The notes: generated by a model from the letters alone, not told the origin. DNA of 64,000 bases from DATKYQ01 sp035528415 (GCA_035528415.1 DATKYQ010000035.1:57162-121161); one strand, 5' to 3'. Shown: positions 18,304-27,395, counted from the stretch's first letter. Made by a program: numbers and translations.

Positions 18304-20202
18304 ATGAACGACTCCATCATTGTCGGCACCCCGCTAGATTACGGGCTGATCATCGGCTACTTCGTCGTCGTGCTCGGCTTCGGGGCCCTGTTTGCGCGCT
18401 TCACCAAGTCGACCAAGGACTTTTTCTTCGGCGGGCAGCGCTTCTCCTGGTGGCTGATCGCATTCTCCTGCGTGGCCACCACGGTCGGCTCTTACAGTTT
18501 CTACAAGTACAGCTCCAAGGCATTCACCTACGGGCTGTCTAGCAGCATGACCTACCTGAATGACTGGTTCTGGATTCCGCTTTGGGCTTTCGGCTGGCTG
18601 CCGATCATCTACTTCATGCGCATCACTTCCATTCCGGAGTACTTCGAGAAACGTTTCGACCGCTCCTCGCGCAGCGTGGCCACCATCATCCTGCTGGTCT
18701 ACATGGTGGGTTACATCGGCATCAACCTGCTGACCCTGGGCAAATGCCTGAACGTGTTGCTGGGCTGGCCGGTCTTCGGCGCGGCCGCACTGGTGGCGGC
18801 CGTGACGGGCGTCTACGTCATGGCCGGCGGCCAGACATCGGTGATCATGACCGATCTGCTGCAGGGCATGCTGTTGCTGGTAGCCGGCTTCGTGCTGCTG
18901 TTTCTGGGCTTCTCGGCGCTGGGGGACGAGAAAGGCTTGCTGGCCGGGGCTTCCAATTTTTGGCACCTGCTGCCGCCCGGGCATCGGTTGCCCTTCGCCG
19001 CCTTTAATCGCCCCGCCGATTTCAACTCGGTGGGTATCTTCTGGCAAGACGCCTTCGGCAACGGGGTCGCCTTCTACTTTCTGAACCAGGGCCTGGTCAT
19101 GCGTTTCCTCTCGGCGCGCTCGGTGCGCGAGGGACGCAAGGCGATGTTCTTCATTCTGCTGGTGCTGATGCCGCTGGCGGCCGTGGCCGTCTCCAACGCC
19201 GGCTGGATAGGCAAGGCGCTGGCCGCGGTCGGCCTGATTCAAGTCCCCGCCGACCTGGATGACATCTTCGTTGTCGTGGCCGATGCCCTCTGCCGGCCCG
19301 GCGTATTCGGACTGGTGCTGGCCGCCTTGACCGCTGCCCTTATGTCCACCGCCGACACGCTGATCAACGCCGTCAGCGCCGTGGCCGTCAACGACATCTA
19401 TCGTCCCTATATAAAACCGGGCCGATCCGACAAGCACTACCTGTCAGTTTCGCGCTGGGTGTCGATCGGCACCGCCGCGGTCGGCCTGATGCTGGTGCCC
19501 GTCTTCGGTCAGTTCGGGTCGATCTACGTGGCCCACGGCACCTTCACGGCGGCCGTCACTCCACCGATGGCGGTGGCTTTACTGCTTGGCGTCTTCTGGA
19601 ACCGCTTCACTCCCAGGGCCGCCCTGTGGACCATGCTGGGCGGTTCGCTGGCGGTCGGATTGAGCTTCATCTGGCCCCAGTTGATAACTCCTTTCGCTCA
19701 CGGCACTCCCATGTTCGCCCACGGGGACATCGCCCAGCCCAGTTACAAGGCCTACACTTACATCCGGGCCCTGTACGCCCTGGCCGTCTCGGCGGCCATC
19801 GGCATCGGCGTAACCTTCTTCACCCGGCCGAGAGAGCGCGACGAGATCAAGGGGCTGACCTGGAACACGATCAAAGACGCTATGCTGATTTTCAAAGGCT
19901 CCGCGCCCAACCTGACCGAGGGTCACGAGGTAAGCGCCCGGCCGGTCTTCGTCGAACAAGCGCAAGCAGGCGAGATCGATCTGGTTCAGGTCGATCCGGC
20001 CGCGATGGTACGCATGGCCGCGAAAAGCGGCGACCTGGTTCACGTCAGGGACGGGCGCCGCTGGCTGGGGGGGCTAAAATCGGCCCACGCGCGGTTGGGC
20101 GAGCCCGACGCCGAACCGGGCACCTGTCGCATCCCGCAGGAGCTGGCCGCGAGCGGTTCGTTGCTGAAAAGCAAGCGCCTGCTGATCGAAAAGATAATCT
20201 GA
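18304..20202 (+). CDS. Sodium:solute symporter (SSS) family protein
   Basis: A 632-aa polytopic protein with SSS features: an N-terminal 'KSTKDFFFGGQRFSWW' segment, 'AGGQTSVIMTDLLQG' (the conserved G-G-x-x-x-V-x-x-T-D signature) and 'LTAALMSTADTLINAVSA' near helix 9. About 13 helices are followed by a soluble tail of some 110 residues. It drives inward solute transport with sodium across the inner membrane. The substrate cannot be told from the sequence. Confidence 0.83.
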   Translation: MNDSIIVGTPLDYGLIIGYFVVVLGFGALFARFTKSTKDFFFGGQRFSWWLIAFSCVATTVGSYSFYKYSSKAFTYGLSSSMTYLNDWFWIPLWAFGWLPIIYFMRITSIPEYFEKRFDRSSRSVATIILLVYMVGYIGINLLTLGKCLNVLLGWPVFGAAALVAAVTGVYVMAGGQTSVIMTDLLQGMLLLVAGFVLLFLGFSALGDEKGLLAGASNFWHLLPPGHRLPFAAFNRPADFNSVGIFWQDAFGNGVAFYFLNQGLVMRFLSARSVREGRKAMFFILLVLMPLAAVAVSNAGWIGKALAAVGLIQVPADLDDIFVVVADALCRPGVFGLVLAALTAALMSTADTLINAVSAVAVNDIYRPYIKPGRSDKHYLSVSRWVSIGTAAVGLMLVPVFGQFGSIYVAHGTFTAAVTPPMAVALLLGVFWNRFTPRAALWTMLGGSLAVGLSFIWPQLITPFAHGTPMFAHGDIAQPSYKAYTYIRALYALAVSAAIGIGVTFFTRPRERDEIKGLTWNTIKDAMLIFKGSAPNLTEGHEVSARPVFVEQAQAGEIDLVQVDPAAMVRMAAKSGDLVHVRDGRRWLGGLKSAHARLGEPDAEPGTCRIPQELAASGSLLKSKRLLIEKII

Positions 20203-20226
20203 TCTGACTTTTCAGAAAAGTTACAT

Positions 20227-20862
20227 CTACTTCAACTGCCAGGTCGAATCCTTGGGATACTCGAACTGCACGTACCAGTTTTTGGGTGAAAAATATTCCT
20301 CGAGGGCGGTTGTGTCCGTGCCGTCTTTCGTCCGTGTATGCACAAGGTGGAAGACTTCGAAGGTCCCGGCCGGCACCTGGATTGACTCCTTGCCGCTGTT
20401 GTCGAAACGATGCATCTCGCTGCCGCCCTGCTCGACGTCTGTCTGGGTCGACCAACTCTGCACTGGAAAACCCTGCTCGTTTTCGAGCGGGTAAGGCAAG
20501 AGCTTGACCGGGGTCAGATAGCGGCGTTCGACGTGGGAGGCGCCTTCGTTTACATCTTCTCCCAGCAGAAACAAGCCGGCCGCGGTAACCTGGTACCAGC
20601 GGGTGGCTATCAGGTTGCCATTCTGACGCATCTCAACCTTGTAGCTCTCCAGACCGTCGGCGTACTCCAGATCGATACCGACCACCTTGACCTCTCCCGC
20701 CTGGGGCTGCGTCAGACCGATGTCGATGTCGTAGTCGAACACTTTACCCTCGCCGATGCCCACGTAGGCCAGGGCGCCGGTGTTGTCTCCTCCCCCGCTC
20801 CCAGCGCAGGCGGAACACATTGCCAGGACAAAAAACACACTGGCGCTGGACACGCTTTTCAT
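20227..20862 (-). CDS. Lipoprotein of unknown function
   Basis: A 211-aa protein with a lipoprotein signal (lipobox 'CSACAG') and a Gly/Ser linker, followed by a beta-rich domain: 'EGKVFDYDIDI', 'LFLLGEDVNEG', 'VPAGTFEVFHLVHTR', 'TTALEEYFSPKNWYVQFEY'. This pattern resembles exported DUF3108-like or LolA-type proteins in which a polar tag 'VPAGTFE' precedes a conversion-factor-like strand. GGAG 6 nt upstream supports ATG 20862. It follows fumarase beta by 15 bp on the same strand. Confidence 0.6.
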   Translation of the reverse strand: MKSVSSASVFFVLAMCSACAGSGGGDNTGALAYVGIGEGKVFDYDIDIGLTQPQAGEVKVVGIDLEYADGLESYKVEMRQNGNLIATRWYQVTAAGLFLLGEDVNEGASHVERRYLTPVKLLPYPLENEQGFPVQSWSTQTDVEQGGSEMHRFDNSGKESIQVPAGTFEVFHLVHTRTKDGTDTTALEEYFSPKNWYVQFEYPKDSTWQLK

Positions 20863-20877
20863 GACTGTCTCCATTCT

Positions 20878-21459
20878 TCAGATCGATGCACTCAGTTCAG
20901 CGAATCGCCGTGTCGACTTGTCGAGCACATCGGCATGTAGGCTCTTTCCGTGCGAATCCATGGTGACCACCGCCGGAAAATTCTCGACCTCGATTACCCA
21001 CATGGCCTCGGGCACACCGAACTCCTCGAGCTTGTGCACGGCAACCACCCGGCGCACGGACTTGGCCAGAATCACCGCCAGACCTCCGATGGCGTGCAGG
21101 TAGACCGCGCCATGCTTGGCGCAGGCATGCAGCGTCTTTTCGCCCATGCCGCCTTTTCCGATGATCGCCCTGACCCCGTAGCGCTCGATGATCTCGGCCT
21201 CGTAGGGTTCCTCGCGCTTGGATGTCGTCGGGCCGGCGGCCACGAAGCGCCACTGGTCGCCGTCGCGGGCCACGATCGGGCCGCAGTGATAGATCATGCC
21301 GTCTCTGATGATATTCTTCACCTCAACGGCATCCTGTTCGATCATGTACTTGTGGGCGGCATCGCGGGCGGTGATCATCACGCCGCTGATGCCCACTTCG
21401 TCGCCCACCTGAAGATCGCGGATGACTTCTTCGGATGTCGGCAGCTGAATGGTTTTCAT
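20878..21459 (-). CDS. Class I fumarate hydratase, C-terminal (beta) subunit
   Basis: A 193-aa protein of the FumA C-terminal/TtdB family: 'GDEVGISGVMITARDAAHKY', 'YHCGPIV', 'AAGPTTSKREE', 'AIIGKGGMG', and 'GAVYLHAIGGLA'. With the alpha subunit 20 bp upstream it forms the oxygen-sensitive [4Fe-4S] hydratase that interconverts fumarate and malate in the TCA cycle. The related tartrate dehydratase cannot be fully excluded. GGGGAG upstream of the ATG. Confidence 0.88.
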   Translation of the reverse strand: MKTIQLPTSEEVIRDLQVGDEVGISGVMITARDAAHKYMIEQDAVEVKNIIRDGMIYHCGPIVARDGDQWRFVAAGPTTSKREEPYEAEIIERYGVRAIIGKGGMGEKTLHACAKHGAVYLHAIGGLAVILAKSVRRVVAVHKLEEFGVPEAMWVIEVENFPAVVTMDSHGKSLHADVLDKSTRRFAELSASI

Positions 21460-21479
21460 GGCATTTCTCCCCGAGCACA

Positions 21480-22349
21480 TCACTCGTATACGACGCTGTC
21501 GCCTTCGATTGTCATCGAGCGGCGCCGGTAGGCCCAACACATGTAGCTGATGGTCACGAAATAACAAGCCGGCAGCCTGTGTCGCAAGCCTATCTTGACA
21601 CCCAGCACGGTTGTCTTTCCGCCGAAGCCCATCGGCCCTATCTCGAGGCGATTGAGGGTCTCGGTCAGTTCCCGCTCTAAAACATCCAGATCCTTATCGT
21701 GATTCGGCTCGCCCTGCTTGCGGAAGAGTTGCTCTTTTGACTCGAGGTACGAACTTCCCCTGTCGCCGCCGATTCCCACACCCAGCGTGCCCGGAGCGCA
21801 GCCGAAACCCTGCGCCCTGTAGGCGGCGTCGAGGATGCAGCGCTTGATGCCCTGAAGATCTCGGCCGGCATGCAGCTTACTGTCGGGCAGCGAGTATTGA
21901 ACGCCGCAGTTCTCGCTGCCGCCGCCCTTGAGCATCAGCCTGACCCTCAGACGCCCCTTGTCCGCGATCTGGTTGAAGTGAAAATATGGACTGCCGCGTC
22001 CGATGTTGTCTCCCGAGTTCTTGCCGCTGATTGGATCGACGGCGTTGGGTCGCAGATACGATTTCCGCGTGGCCTCGGCCACGGCCTGGCTGGCGGCTCG
22101 CTGTATATCATCCGTCATGATTTCGGGACCGTGATCGACGTAGAAAACTAAAGTGCCCGTGTCCTGGCAGACAGGCAGCGAGTTACGCCTGGCCTCGGCT
22201 GCGTTCTTCAGCATCCAGTCAAGCGTCGAGCGTGCCCGGCCATCTTCGGCATCACGCGCCGCCGCAAGGGCGTGTTCGACATCTGGAGCCAGGTCGCAGG
22301 CTGTAAGCCGCACGAGTTCAAGGAAGCTTTGGCTTAGTTTATCATCCAA
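21480..22349 (-). CDS. Class I fumarate hydratase, N-terminal (alpha) subunit
   Basis: A 289-aa protein that carries the [4Fe-4S] cluster: Cys61 in 'LPVCQDTGT', Cys148 in 'SENCGVQ' and Cys184 in 'FGCAPGTLGVGIGGD'. Other family signatures are 'FHFNQ' and 'KGGGSEN'. The split alpha/beta form is common in anaerobes and in archaea. GGAGG is 11 nt before the ATG. It is transcribed with the beta gene. Confidence 0.88.
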   Translation of the reverse strand: MDDKLSQSFLELVRLTACDLAPDVEHALAAARDAEDGRARSTLDWMLKNAAEARRNSLPVCQDTGTLVFYVDHGPEIMTDDIQRAASQAVAEATRKSYLRPNAVDPISGKNSGDNIGRGSPYFHFNQIADKGRLRVRLMLKGGGSENCGVQYSLPDSKLHAGRDLQGIKRCILDAAYRAQGFGCAPGTLGVGIGGDRGSSYLESKEQLFRKQGEPNHDKDLDVLERELTETLNRLEIGPMGFGGKTTVLGVKIGLRHRLPACYFVTISYMCWAYRRRSMTIEGDSVVYE

Positions 22350-22420
22350 TTCGACACCTCCACCTGAAAGAGTTGTCTTTTCACTACCTCACTTTGCCAG
22401 AATGCCACCCGGCGAGGAAC

Positions 22421-22452
22421 AAAAAAAACGAGGCCGCCGAATGGCGACCTCG
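22421..22452 (-). terminator. Rho-independent terminator of the HU gene
   Basis: On the minus strand, a hairpin with CGAGG / CCTCG and CGCC / GGCG arms, a GAAT-type loop and one C-A mismatch (22429-22452) is followed by eight T (22428-22421). Confidence 0.85.
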
Positions 22453-22473
22453 CCTGTTCTTCGCCTGAAAAAA

Positions 22474-22752
22474 CTACAGGACCTTCTTGAACTGCGGAGC
22501 GGGCTTAAAGGTCACCGTCTTACTCGCGGAGATCTTGATCTGCTCGCCCGTCTGGGGGTTGCGCCCCATGCGCGCCTTGCGCTTGCGTACCGAGAAGGTG
22601 CCGAAGCCCGGGTACACGAAGCGATGTTCTTTCTTGATCGCCTTCGAGAGTACCGTGAAAACGGCATCAACTACCTCGCCGGTCGCCTTCTTCGACATCT
22701 CGGGGATGCCCTTGCTCTTGAGAACCTCGTTGATCAACTCTGCCTTTGTCAT
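22474..22752 (-). CDS. HU/IHF-family DNA-binding protein
   Basis: A 92-aa protein with the whole HU fold: 'MTKAELINEV', helix 2, 'FVYPGFGTFSVRKRKARMGRNPQTGE' spread over the beta arm (GFGTF and RxGRNPxTGE signatures), and 'KTVTFKPAPQFK'. It compacts and bends DNA. GGAGG sits just before the ATG. It is a single-gene unit with its own promoter and terminator. Confidence 0.95.
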   Translation of the reverse strand: MTKAELINEVLKSKGIPEMSKKATGEVVDAVFTVLSKAIKKEHRFVYPGFGTFSVRKRKARMGRNPQTGEQIKISASKTVTFKPAPQFKKVL

Positions 22753-22838
22753 TTCTCCTCCCGTAGCTGAATTACCTGCAAACTTGCTCTCCATAAGGAA
22801 AGCAACAAGACACACAAAATTGCTTCCAAGTAGACCGA

Positions 22839-22867
22839 AGTGTACCCAGGCCAACCGTGGCTGTCAA
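22839..22867 (-). promoter_or_regulatory. Sigma70-type promoter of the HU gene
   Basis: On the minus strand TTGACA (22867-22862), a 17-nt spacer and TACACT (22844-22839), about 85 nt upstream of the ATG. Confidence 0.7.
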
Positions 22868-22929
22868 GACCAAAATGCCCCTGACCCGCAAAAAACAAGG
22901 GCGAGCGCGCTTGGGCACCCTTGATGACC

Positions 22930-23823
22930 TTACAGCGTCAGCGCCTGGTGAACTTCTTCGAGTGTGGGTATTCCCGCTCTCCCGCCCAGAGAACGGCAAT
23001 TCAAAGCGGCGGCGGCCGAGGCGATACGCATCCTCTCGCGCAGTTCGAAGCCGTTGAGCAACCCGAAGATGTAGGCACCGTGGTAGACATCGCCGGCGCC
23101 GGTGGTATCGACCGCCTCAACCGCCAGGGCCGGCACGATGTAGGTCTCATCGTGTTCCATGCCCACCGACCCGTCTTCGCCGATGGTGATCACGACCGTT
23201 CCGGGACCCATGGCGCTCAACTTCTTGAGACTCTCGGCCAGGGCGCCCGAGCCCATCTCGGCAGCGAAACGCTCGGATGCGATCAGCGTGTCGGTGACCG
23301 CAATCAGTTCGTCCATACCCTCGCGCGGCGAACCTGCATCGTAGACGACATGTACGCCCCTTTGCCGGGCGTAACGCGCTGCGGCTATTTGCGCCTGCAT
23401 TTGGATACCGTCCACGTGCAACACCTTGGCGCCGTCGATAATCGATAAATCGATCTCCCCGGGCGCAAGATCGGGCACGTTTCCACGCGTCCAGAAGACT
23501 GTTCGCTTGGCCGTCTTACGCTCAACCGCGATGAAGCTGATCGGCGAGACCAGGTCGCGCTCAATCACCAGCCCACCCGTGTCGACACCGGCCCCTCGCA
23601 GCCCGTGGCGGATGAACATCCCGAAATCGTCGTTGGAGATCTTTCCGATGAACGAGGTGCTGGCACCCAGCGTGGCCAACGTCACCATGGCGGTGGCCAC
23701 CGGCCCGCCGCCCTGCATGGAGAACTCGGATAGCTCGACCTTGGAGTCCATGTCCGGATAGCGCTCGACTATCCCCAGATAGTCAACCGCGCAGTGTCCA
23801 ACCCCGACCACATCGAACGGCAT
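22930..23823 (-). CDS. PfkB-family carbohydrate kinase
   Basis: A 297-aa ribokinase-like protein. 'GGGPVATAMVTLATLG' (residues 38-53) is the N-terminal PfkB signature region, and 'DTTGAGD' (239-245) is the C-terminal signature with the catalytic Asp245. It phosphorylates a sugar or nucleoside at the expense of ATP; the substrate is not identifiable. AGGAG about 9 nt before the ATG. Confidence 0.85.
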   Translation of the reverse strand: MPFDVVGVGHCAVDYLGIVERYPDMDSKVELSEFSMQGGGPVATAMVTLATLGASTSFIGKISNDDFGMFIRHGLRGAGVDTGGLVIERDLVSPISFIAVERKTAKRTVFWTRGNVPDLAPGEIDLSIIDGAKVLHVDGIQMQAQIAAARYARQRGVHVVYDAGSPREGMDELIAVTDTLIASERFAAEMGSGALAESLKKLSAMGPGTVVITIGEDGSVGMEHDETYIVPALAVEAVDTTGAGDVYHGAYIFGLLNGFELRERMRIASAAAALNCRSLGGRAGIPTLEEVHQALTL

Positions 23824-23970
23824 CCGAAAAGCTCCTTCCAATCGCCTGCAACAAACAACGGCACTCAAGCGTAGCGATCGTATTTTACAAGGCCGCGCCA
23901 GTCAAGCGGCTTCTCCGTCACCCATCTCTCTCACCCATCTCTGGAGTTGCCTTTTTCTTCCACCACTGCT

Positions 23971-25011
23971 ATGCAAGATTCATCCTTGGACCCAAACAAC
24001 GCTATAGATTTTTTCTCCCTGCATCCAAACCAGTTGGCCGAACAAGTCGGCGGATCGGGCCGCGCTAAAGAAATCTGGGCCCTGCTACGCGACGTTAAAA
24101 CCCCCCTAACCAGCGAGCGCCTTTCCGCTCAACTCAAAAAACTGCTGGCCAATCGTTTTCAGCTTGTGCCCGGGGTACAAGACGCCAAAGAAATCTCCGC
24201 CGACGGCACTCGCAAGCTGCGGGTCAAGCTGACAGACGGATGCCTGGTGGAGACCGTCATTATTCCCAATGACAAGCGAACCACTGTCTGCATCTCCACC
24301 CAGGTGGGCTGTGCCCGGGGCTGCCGCTTTTGTGCCACCGGTCAAATGGGCCTCACCCGCCATTTGAGCACCGGAGAAATCGTCTACCAGATCAACCTGG
24401 CCCAACAAGAGCTCAAAGCAGCATCGCTGGCCCCGGTCAGCAATGTGGTGCTCATGGGCATGGGCGAACCCCTGGACAACTTCGACGCGGTGCAACAGGC
24501 CATCGCCATCATCAGCCATCCCCATGGCTGGCGCCTGGCGCCCAGGCGCATCACCCTGTCCACCATCGGCCCCTCTCCCAGGGCCATCGGACGCCTGAAG
24601 ACCCTGAACTGCAACCTGGCCTGGTCGCTGCACGCCGCGGACGACGAAGTCAGGCGCCGGCTGATCCCCACCACCCGCCACCACAATGTCGATTTGCGCG
24701 AGGCCTTCGTTGATGTGCTGCAAAGCCGGCGCTCGCTGCTCCTGGTGGAGATGATCATGATCAAGCAGATCAACGACAGGCCATCCGACATCGATCTGCT
24801 GATGGAGTTTTGGGCTGCTCACAAAAAACGGATCCGGATCAACATCCTGCCATTCAACCAAGGTCCCAAGCCGGCTCCGGAGAACCTGGCCCCCTGCCCA
24901 CCGGAGCGCATGGCCGCTATTCGCAAACAACTTCAAAGCGCGGGCTTCTTTTGCGAAAACCGGCGCCCCAGGGGCCTGGACATCCAGGCTGCCTGCGGAC
25001 AACTTTGCTGA
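23971..25011 (+). CDS. rlmN: RlmN-like 23S rRNA/tRNA adenine-C2 methyltransferase
   Basis: A 346-aa radical SAM enzyme with the CxxxCxxC cluster Cys114-Cys118-Cys121, the methylated-loop Cys107 seven residues before it, and the C-terminal 'AACGQL' Cys. These match the RlmN catalytic arrangement. 'GMGEPLDNFDAV' is also typical. The N-terminal domain is more divergent than in most RlmN. It methylates A2503 of 23S rRNA and, in some species, tRNA. ATG 23971 is chosen; TTG 23947 is an in-frame alternative and neither has a good ribosome site. Confidence 0.85.
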   Translation: MQDSSLDPNNAIDFFSLHPNQLAEQVGGSGRAKEIWALLRDVKTPLTSERLSAQLKKLLANRFQLVPGVQDAKEISADGTRKLRVKLTDGCLVETVIIPNDKRTTVCISTQVGCARGCRFCATGQMGLTRHLSTGEIVYQINLAQQELKAASLAPVSNVVLMGMGEPLDNFDAVQQAIAIISHPHGWRLAPRRITLSTIGPSPRAIGRLKTLNCNLAWSLHAADDEVRRRLIPTTRHHNVDLREAFVDVLQSRRSLLLVEMIMIKQINDRPSDIDLLMEFWAAHKKRIRINILPFNQGPKPAPENLAPCPPERMAAIRKQLQSAGFFCENRRPRGLDIQAACGQLC

Positions 25012-25021
25012 AAACAAAAAA

Positions 25022-25073
25022 CGGTTGCGCGAACCGATGCTCTCGTGGATAATCCCCGGGCCTCGAACCCGGG
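25022..25073 (+). promoter_or_regulatory. Two short hairpins in the leader of the 419-aa gene
   Basis: CGGTT-gcgcg-AACCG (25022-25036) and CCCGGG-7 nt-CCCGGG (25055-25073) lie between rlmN and the next gene. There is no T-run on the plus strand, so neither is a terminator for rlmN. Role unknown. Confidence 0.3.
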
Positions 25074-25088
25074 AAGGCGGTGTGATTT

Positions 25089-26348
25089 ATGGGAAAGAAG
25101 AAAAAGAAGGCCGGCCAGTCCTTCGATGAACTCCTGGCCGCGAGCCTCGAGTCTGGAGACAACTCAGGCCTGGCATCCCTGGCGGCGCGGGCGGGGCTTT
25201 CTGACGAAGATTTCCAGCAGCACTTCGAGCGTGCCAAGGGATTGGTGGGTGGCGCCGACCCGCGCGAGGTCGTTAAGCTGCCTGCTTCATTCCAGGTGGC
25301 TTTTTTGCTCCTGGCCGAGCGAGAGCAAGACGACGACTTGCTCAGTGACCTTCTCAAAATGGCCGCCGACAAGCTGGTCAAGAAAGAAGCCAAGCGCATC
25401 ATCCACAGGATGCGCAGTCGCGGTCTGAAGGTTTCGGCCGGCGAGGAAAGCGGCTCTTCGATTCTCGATCGCAACGTATCCACCGAGGATCCGGAGTTGC
25501 CTTGCTACATCTCCCCGGTAACCGGGAAGGGCAGCCGCATGATCTGGCTGGCGCGCTACACCCACGGCGGCGTCGCTGTTTACCAGTCGGAGGTCAACGA
25601 CACGGACGGCCTGGTCGAGTTTTCCGGCGGGGTGATCGGCAGAAATCGCTATCGGCGCCTACTGAAAGAGATCCTCGGCTCAGATGAGGTTTCGATGGTC
25701 GAGATCTCCTACGCCGAGGCCCGGCAACGAATAACCATGGCCGTTGCTCTCGGCCGCGAGGCGTCCCGGCCCCTGCCAGAAGGCTACCTGGAGGCCTCCG
25801 GCGAGCTACCAGAATTTAAAGCTGTGCCGATCCCCGACCCGCACGACGCTTTTTCGGCGGATGAGATTGAAAAGGCAGCCAGCCTGTACGCGGATGCCGC
25901 TCGACTGCACGAGTTGCCCGAGTTTTCCGACTGGCTTCCCGCCGAGGAAGCCCTCGAAAAAATACAAGCCAAGTTCAAGGAGATCGAATCCAGCCAGGTT
26001 GCGATCAACAGCGCCCAAAAAGTTGACCAGGTCAAGAAGGCACTGGACGACGCCGTCGCTGACCTTCTCGGGGATGAAAAAGGCCGTGAGCGCTACCAGG
26101 CGAGACTTTTCGAAATGGCCGCCCACCTGAGGAAGTGCGCCAAGGAAGACGCCGCCCTGCAAACGGCGGCGGCGGCCCGGCAACTCGACCAGGAGGGTTT
26201 TACTCCCCTCGACAGCCCGTTCTTCGTACGCCTGGTTGACAAGTTGTTTAAAAGCCCAGAGGAAATAGTAGCTCAGATGAGTCCACCGGAGAGGCAGCCC
26301 GGCGAGGGCGAGAAAAAAGACCCCGGAAAGCTGATCGTCACCCCCTGA
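25089..26348 (+). CDS. Conserved-looking cytoplasmic protein of unknown function
   Basis: A 419-aa soluble protein with a lysine-rich N-terminus ('MGKKKKKAGQ') and no signal or membrane segment. Mostly helical and acidic, it has an inner region 'DPELPCYISPVTGKGSRMIWL' and 'YTHGGVAVYQSEVND', and a helical C-terminal half. I recognise no family. GGAAGGCGG lies about 8 nt before the ATG. It is probably transcribed with rlmN (77-bp gap, which holds two hairpins). Confidence 0.6.
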   Translation: MGKKKKKAGQSFDELLAASLESGDNSGLASLAARAGLSDEDFQQHFERAKGLVGGADPREVVKLPASFQVAFLLLAEREQDDDLLSDLLKMAADKLVKKEAKRIIHRMRSRGLKVSAGEESGSSILDRNVSTEDPELPCYISPVTGKGSRMIWLARYTHGGVAVYQSEVNDTDGLVEFSGGVIGRNRYRRLLKEILGSDEVSMVEISYAEARQRITMAVALGREASRPLPEGYLEASGELPEFKAVPIPDPHDAFSADEIEKAASLYADAARLHELPEFSDWLPAEEALEKIQAKFKEIESSQVAINSAQKVDQVKKALDDAVADLLGDEKGRERYQARLFEMAAHLRKCAKEDAALQTAAAARQLDQEGFTPLDSPFFVRLVDKLFKSPEEIVAQMSPPERQPGEGEKKDPGKLIVTP

Positions 26349-26361
26349 ATTTAGCGCGGGA

Positions 26362-26880
26362 CTATTCTTTGGTCCAGAAGTCCTCGATGGCGCCTATTTT
26401 GAGGCTCGTTCCTAGGCCTAGCGCCTGCTTGTCAGCGGCGCGCAGGCCCATGGCCTGCAGGGGCCCCTCTATCTTTCCGCGCACGGCTACGGTTACGACC
26501 AGCGCGTAGCAACTCTTGGCCGCAAGACCGCCGCTGAGCGCGTACTCGATTACGTTGGGATCATCTCCGGAAACCTGCGCGGTCCCGGTGGTCACCTTCT
26601 GCCAGTCGTCAGGACAGACACAAACCTCTTTGTCAGCTTGCTGGCTGCAACTCCAGGGAGAGGACGACTGCAGAAATACAGAATCGGCGTTAACCGATGA
26701 CGGATCCACTTCGGCCGAGAAGAACACGGCCGGGGTAACCGTTAGCTCGACGTTGCGCGCGCCGTCCAGCGGAATGAACTTCACCGCCAGCGCGTCGGGG
26801 TTGGAGACTGCCGGTTCGCCACAGGCACACGCCAGGGCCGCGGCCGCAACAACAAACAAAATACAGCTACGCGTGTTCAT
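26362..26880 (-). CDS. Lipoprotein with SbsA-type Ig-like domain
   Basis: A 172-aa lipoprotein (lipobox 'ALACAC'), followed by one Ig-like domain: 'KFIPLDGARNVELTVTPAVFFSAEVDPSSVNADSV'-type spacing around the 'P.dGa..v.......f.f...vd..sv...s' signature. It contains a Cys pair in 'VCVCPDDW'. It is likely an outer-membrane or periplasmic surface protein. GGGAG is before the ATG. The upstream gene on the same strand is a sister lipoprotein 17 bp away. Confidence 0.65.
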   Translation of the reverse strand: MNTRSCILFVVAAAALACACGEPAVSNPDALAVKFIPLDGARNVELTVTPAVFFSAEVDPSSVNADSVFLQSSSPWSCSQQADKEVCVCPDDWQKVTTGTAQVSGDDPNVIEYALSGGLAAKSCYALVVTVAVRGKIEGPLQAMGLRAADKQALGLGTSLKIGAIEDFWTKE

Positions 26881-26897
26881 GGGTTCTCCCTGGGCCG

Positions 26898-27395
26898 TCA
26901 GTGATCGGCGGTCGTGAAGCTCGACTCGATCGTAACACCGAGTTGATCCGTATTCTCGCCTTTGATCGATGCGTCGATGTAGATACAATACCTGGCATTC
27001 GCTTCAAGCGGAGCATCTGGTTGCAGCAGGGCCGTCGTTAGTTCTTCCCTCTTGACGGTGACACCGTCATTTTCGTAAAGCCTTGAACACATCACCGAGG
27101 CAGTCACCTGCGTCTCCTGGCCGCCCTGCGGACAGGCACGCAGGTAGAGCGTAGCGGCGCTGACGTTGCTGCTCGACTGGCATTCGCCGGCGGCGAAAAC
27201 TTCGTCATCGAAAGCGGCGATAACCGCCGCATCGAGCGGCACGCCCGTCTCGCCCTGCTGAGGATAGACATCAAGCAGCCTGAGCGGCTGGATGTCATCT
27301 CCTGTGGACCCCACCCCTCCGCAGCCCGCCAGTGCCGAAATGGAGAAACATAGCAGGGCGAAAGCAAGCCCCATGCTCACGGATCGCATTCTCAT
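26898..27395 (-). CDS. Lipoprotein with SbsA-type Ig-like domain
   Basis: A 165-aa lipoprotein (lipobox 'LAGCG') with an Ig-like domain that opens 'VYPQQGETGVPLDAAVIAAF'. It resembles the next gene in layout and length, which suggests an old duplication. GAGGG is 6 nt before ATG 27395; an ATG at 27389 is also possible. Function unknown, probably surface. Confidence 0.65.
   Translation of the reverse strand: MRMRSVSMGLAFALLCFSISALAGCGGVGSTGDDIQPLRLLDVYPQQGETGVPLDAAVIAAFDDEVFAAGECQSSSNVSAATLYLRACPQGGQETQVTASVMCSRLYENDGVTVKREELTTALLQPDAPLEANARYCIYIDASIKGENTDQLGVTIESSFTTADH

Noticed and set aside
18334..19437. Long minus-strand open frame opposite the symporter gene
   Set aside because: Composition is Gln/His/Arg-rich, an antisense shadow of a GC-rich hydrophobic gene; no start signals.
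20208..20222. Inverted repeat ACTTTTC/GAAAAGT after the symporter as a terminator
   Set aside because: The loop is one base and there is no T-run; AT-rich palindrome only.
25022..25073. tRNA-like arms before the 419-aa gene
   Set aside because: The loop CCTCGAA is not a T-loop, and no acceptor or anticodon arms can be drawn.
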